Source: Candidatus Kuenenia stuttgartensis
Lineage (GTDB): Bacteria > Planctomycetota > Planctomycetia > Isosphaerales > Isosphaeraceae
Length of the DNA stretch: 8,149 nucleotides
Reading direction: 5' to 3'
NCBI GenBank assembly: GCA_945872325.1
Contig: CAMBZY010000128.1
Coordinates: 1 to 8,149, forward strand
Program-made: the position numbers and the translations under genes
Part shown: in pieces, positions 7,288 through 8,149 of the stretch
Position numbering within the stretch: the first letter of the stretch is position 1
Layout: the number at the start of each line of letters is the position of its first letter
The notes under the pieces: generated by a model
The model's database searches: none
The model's input: the letters and a program-made list of their open reading frames with translations, nothing else
What the model was told of the DNA's origin: nothing

Positions 7288-7641
7288 ATGATGGATATCG
7301 TAAAATTTGAGCGAGACAAACTGGCCAAGTGGTATGCCACTCAGCACCTGAAAACAGACCCAGGCGTTGTTTCCGTTCATTATCTTCCCAAGAATGCCGG
7401 CGAACGTGAAATTCGTTTCATCGAGGTTAATAAACTGATCGCCGATCGTTTCACGGAAGTGCTTGAGCCAATAGATTTTGGCGTTGATATGGGTAAACAG
7501 ACCGAGCACCGGCTTCTGGTGCTTGACGTGACGCCGAAGCAGTGGGTAAAGATCCAAAATCAGGAGTTATCGATTCCGAACTCATGGAGTCTGGAACAAG
7601 AGCAGGTTTTTCCGCCGTCCAGAATTCGTTCCGTAAAATGA
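7288..7641 (+). CDS. Small protein of unknown function downstream of the ABC operon
   Basis: I do not recognise this family. With the ATG at 7288 it has 117 residues; the ATG at 7291 would give 116. A TTG at 7270 would extend the frame by six codons but is disfavoured by the GGAG at 7278-7281. The protein is soluble-looking, with no signal peptide or membrane segment, mixed charged and hydrophobic stretches, and several aromatic residues. Notable segments are FERDKLAKWYATQHLKTDPG near the N-terminus, REIRFIEVNKLIADR, LEPIDFGVDMG, HRLLVLDVTPKQWVKIQ and a C-terminal SWSLEQEQVFPPSR. The alternating pattern suggests an alpha/beta fold, and the texture is that of a conserved protein rather than a chance frame. 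It begins 53 bases after the ATPase stop with no clear terminator between, so co-transcription is plausible. A link to the transporter is not shown. Confidence 0.75.
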   Translation: MMDIVKFERDKLAKWYATQHLKTDPGVVSVHYLPKNAGEREIRFIEVNKLIADRFTEVLEPIDFGVDMGKQTEHRLLVLDVTPKQWVKIQNQELSIPNSWSLEQEQVFPPSRIRSVK

Positions 7642-7696
7642 ACAAGGCTCATACCGGATTACGGGGTGATGGGGTTGGTTGATCTGGCTCATCAAC

Positions 7697-7834
7697 CCAA
7701 ACTAACCCGCAGCGCGAGCAAAGGCCGAGCGTCCCAAAAGTTGTGCTGTTGGAGCAAGTCTATAAGTTGTATATGTTTATACTAGAGTGGTTATTCTATT
7801 GTGCGGCCCTTGCTCGCGCTGCGCGTTAGTTTGG
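7697..7834. repeat. 138-base inverted-repeat element with 31-base arms
   Basis: The left arm 7697-7727 and right arm 7804-7834 are reverse complements at 29 of 31 positions. The mismatches are 7707 against 7824 and 7722 against 7809. The arm core is GCAGCGCGAGCAA. The 76-base centre is A+T-rich and has a weak inner palindrome (TATAA/TTATA). There is no coding capacity. As DNA it could form a cruciform, and as RNA a long hairpin. No T-tract follows, so it is not a standard terminator. The form suits a MITE-like or other non-autonomous intergenic repeat; adjacent target duplications are not clear. Confidence 0.85.
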
Positions 7835-7934
7835 TAGGCAACAAAACACGATGAAAGTCTTACCACTTGGATCAATTCCGCCTTTGGCCCTAAGCAACAG
7901 GCAGAAAATAACTTCCGCTTTTTAGGCCAATCTT

Positions 7935-7956
7935 AGCCAAGCACAACTTGGCTTTT
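7935..7956 (+). terminator. Terminator-like hairpin inside the repeat element
   Basis: AGCCAAG (7935-7941) pairs perfectly with CTTGGCT (7947-7953) around the loop CACAA, and the T run is 7953-7956. This is a modest intrinsic terminator by form. It lies about 300 bases after the last stop codon and inside the repeat element, so its role for the operon is uncertain. The T run also begins the first 36-base direct repeat. Confidence 0.4.
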
Positions 7957-7987
7957 ATCTAGCCGGTCTTGGCGTTAGCCCCGGTTA
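7952..7987 (+). repeat. 36-base direct repeat, copy 1
   Basis: This stretch is identical to 8057-8092 except for one base: T at 7975 where copy 2 has C at 8080. It begins CTTTTATCTAGCCGG and ends TTAGCCCCGGTTA. The two copies are offset by 105 bases. Confidence 0.9.
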
Positions 7988-8029
7988 TGAATCTTCTGCG
8001 AACCGAGGGCTAGCGCCCGGCGGCTAGAT
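7957..8029. repeat. Imperfect inverted repeat, first large hairpin
   Basis: The left arm 7957-7986 starts ATCTAGCCG and ends CCCGGTT. The right arm 8001-8029 starts AACCGAGGGCTAGCG and ends CGGCTAGAT. The outer nine bases pair exactly and the inner parts pair with small bulges around a 14-base loop. Both arms carry the GCTAGC-type core seen in the neighbouring hairpin, so the region looks built from repeated inversions of one module. Confidence 0.7.
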
Positions 8030-8103
8030 TCAAACCAAGAAACCGGAGGCTAGCGCCTTTTATCTAGCCGGTCTTGGCGCTAGCCCCGGTTAATTGGTTT
8101 GAA
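8029..8103. repeat. Near-perfect inverted repeat, second large hairpin
   Basis: The left arm 8029-8057 and right arm 8076-8103 pair at 26 positions, with one unpaired base and two adjacent mismatches. GGCGCTAGCC, CCGGTT and TTGGTTTGAA are the exactly matched blocks. The loop is 18 bases (8058-8075). It is a strong potential cruciform or RNA hairpin. Confidence 0.85.
8057..8092 (+). repeat. 36-base direct repeat, copy 2
   Basis: This is the second copy of the repeat at 7952-7987, with 35 of 36 bases identical. Here the inner motif is the better palindrome, GGCGCTAGCC. Its 3' half is the right arm of the large hairpin at 8029-8103. Confidence 0.9.
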
Positions 8104-8149
8104 AACGGGAAGTTATTTCCGGCCTGGCCCTAAAACCAGATCACATTCA

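Larger units (their letters stand above)
7885..8133. mobile_element. Candidate non-autonomous element with 17-base terminal inverted repeats
   Basis: GGCAGAAAATAACTTCC (7900-7916) and the reverse complement of 8108-8124 agree at 15 of 17 positions, bounding 225 bases with no gene. TGGCCCTAA occurs as a direct repeat at 7885-7893 and 8125-8133. The right copy touches the terminal repeat exactly, but the left copy is separated from it by six bases, so calling this a target-site duplication is uncertain. The interior consists of a small hairpin, two 36-base direct repeats and two large inverted repeats. No transposase is present, so mobility would depend on a gene elsewhere. An alternative is a cluster of REP/BIME-like palindromes that merely happens to be symmetric. 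Confidence 0.5.
7642..8149. other. Non-coding repeat-dense region
   Basis: No convincing gene is found here on either strand. The stretch is occupied by a 138-base inverted-repeat element and a second repeat element with terminal inverted repeats, nested direct repeats and two large hairpins, each listed separately. A small GGTTGAT (7677-7683) / ATCAACC (7691-7697) hairpin sits just before the first element, without a T-tract. The A+T-rich linker 7835-7884 holds nothing recognisable. Confidence 0.7.

Noticed and set aside
7851..7925. 24-codon open frame beginning MKVLPLGSIPP
   Set aside because: It has no ribosome binding site or recognisable family, and it runs into the repeat element. It could be a remnant but is more likely chance.
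7697..8103. CRISPR array
   Set aside because: The repeats are few, palindromic, in mixed orientation and without regular spacers, and no cas gene is present.

Overview
The window carries five genes, all on the plus strand, followed by about 500 bases of non-coding, repeat-dense DNA. The most likely source is a planctomycete-like bacterium with roughly balanced base composition. This is inferred from the style of the proteins (a Tex protein enlarged by low-complexity segments), the scarcity of Shine-Dalgarno sequences, and the G+C-rich palindromic intergenic repeats. No single marker proves it.

Region 1 (1-317) is an A+T-rich leader with no convincing gene, holding a lone TTGACA box and a small G+C-rich hairpin. 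Region 2 (318-3710) is a large Tex-family nucleic-acid-binding protein. All standard Tex domains are present (Tex N-terminal, YqgF/RNase H-like, helix-hairpin-helix, S1). The YqgF domain is split by an insertion of about 220 residues rich in Pro, Ala, Val and Glu. The S1 domain is followed by about 185 extra residues: a Gly/Arg/Asp-rich tail and a short, less simple C-terminal peptide. A strong intrinsic terminator begins just after the stop, and a second lies about 125 bases further on with no recognisable gene between.

Region 3 (4010-7234) is a compact ABC transporter operon. It has two tandem, clearly paralogous FtsX/MacB-type permeases (407 and 408 aa) and one LolD/MacB-type ATPase (222 aa). 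The two permeases can pair and share the ATPase, as LolC and LolE share LolD. No periplasmic adaptor or outer-membrane partner is in the window. The substrate is unknown, and lipoprotein or lipid extraction, or another mechanotransmission role, is only inferred. A small unrecognised protein (7288-7641) follows and may be the last gene of the transcript. It has the clearest Shine-Dalgarno in the window, which moves its start downstream of the longest reading frame.

Region 4 (7642-8149) is non-coding and highly structured. It holds a 138-base inverted-repeat element with 31-base arms matching at 29 positions. It also holds a roughly 225-base element with imperfect 17-base terminal inverted repeats, flanked by 9-base direct repeats. 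Inside the second element are a 36-base direct repeat and two large hairpins. Both look like non-autonomous, MITE- or REP-like intergenic repeats. The best candidates for something undescribed are these elements and the interrupted YqgF domain of the Tex protein.
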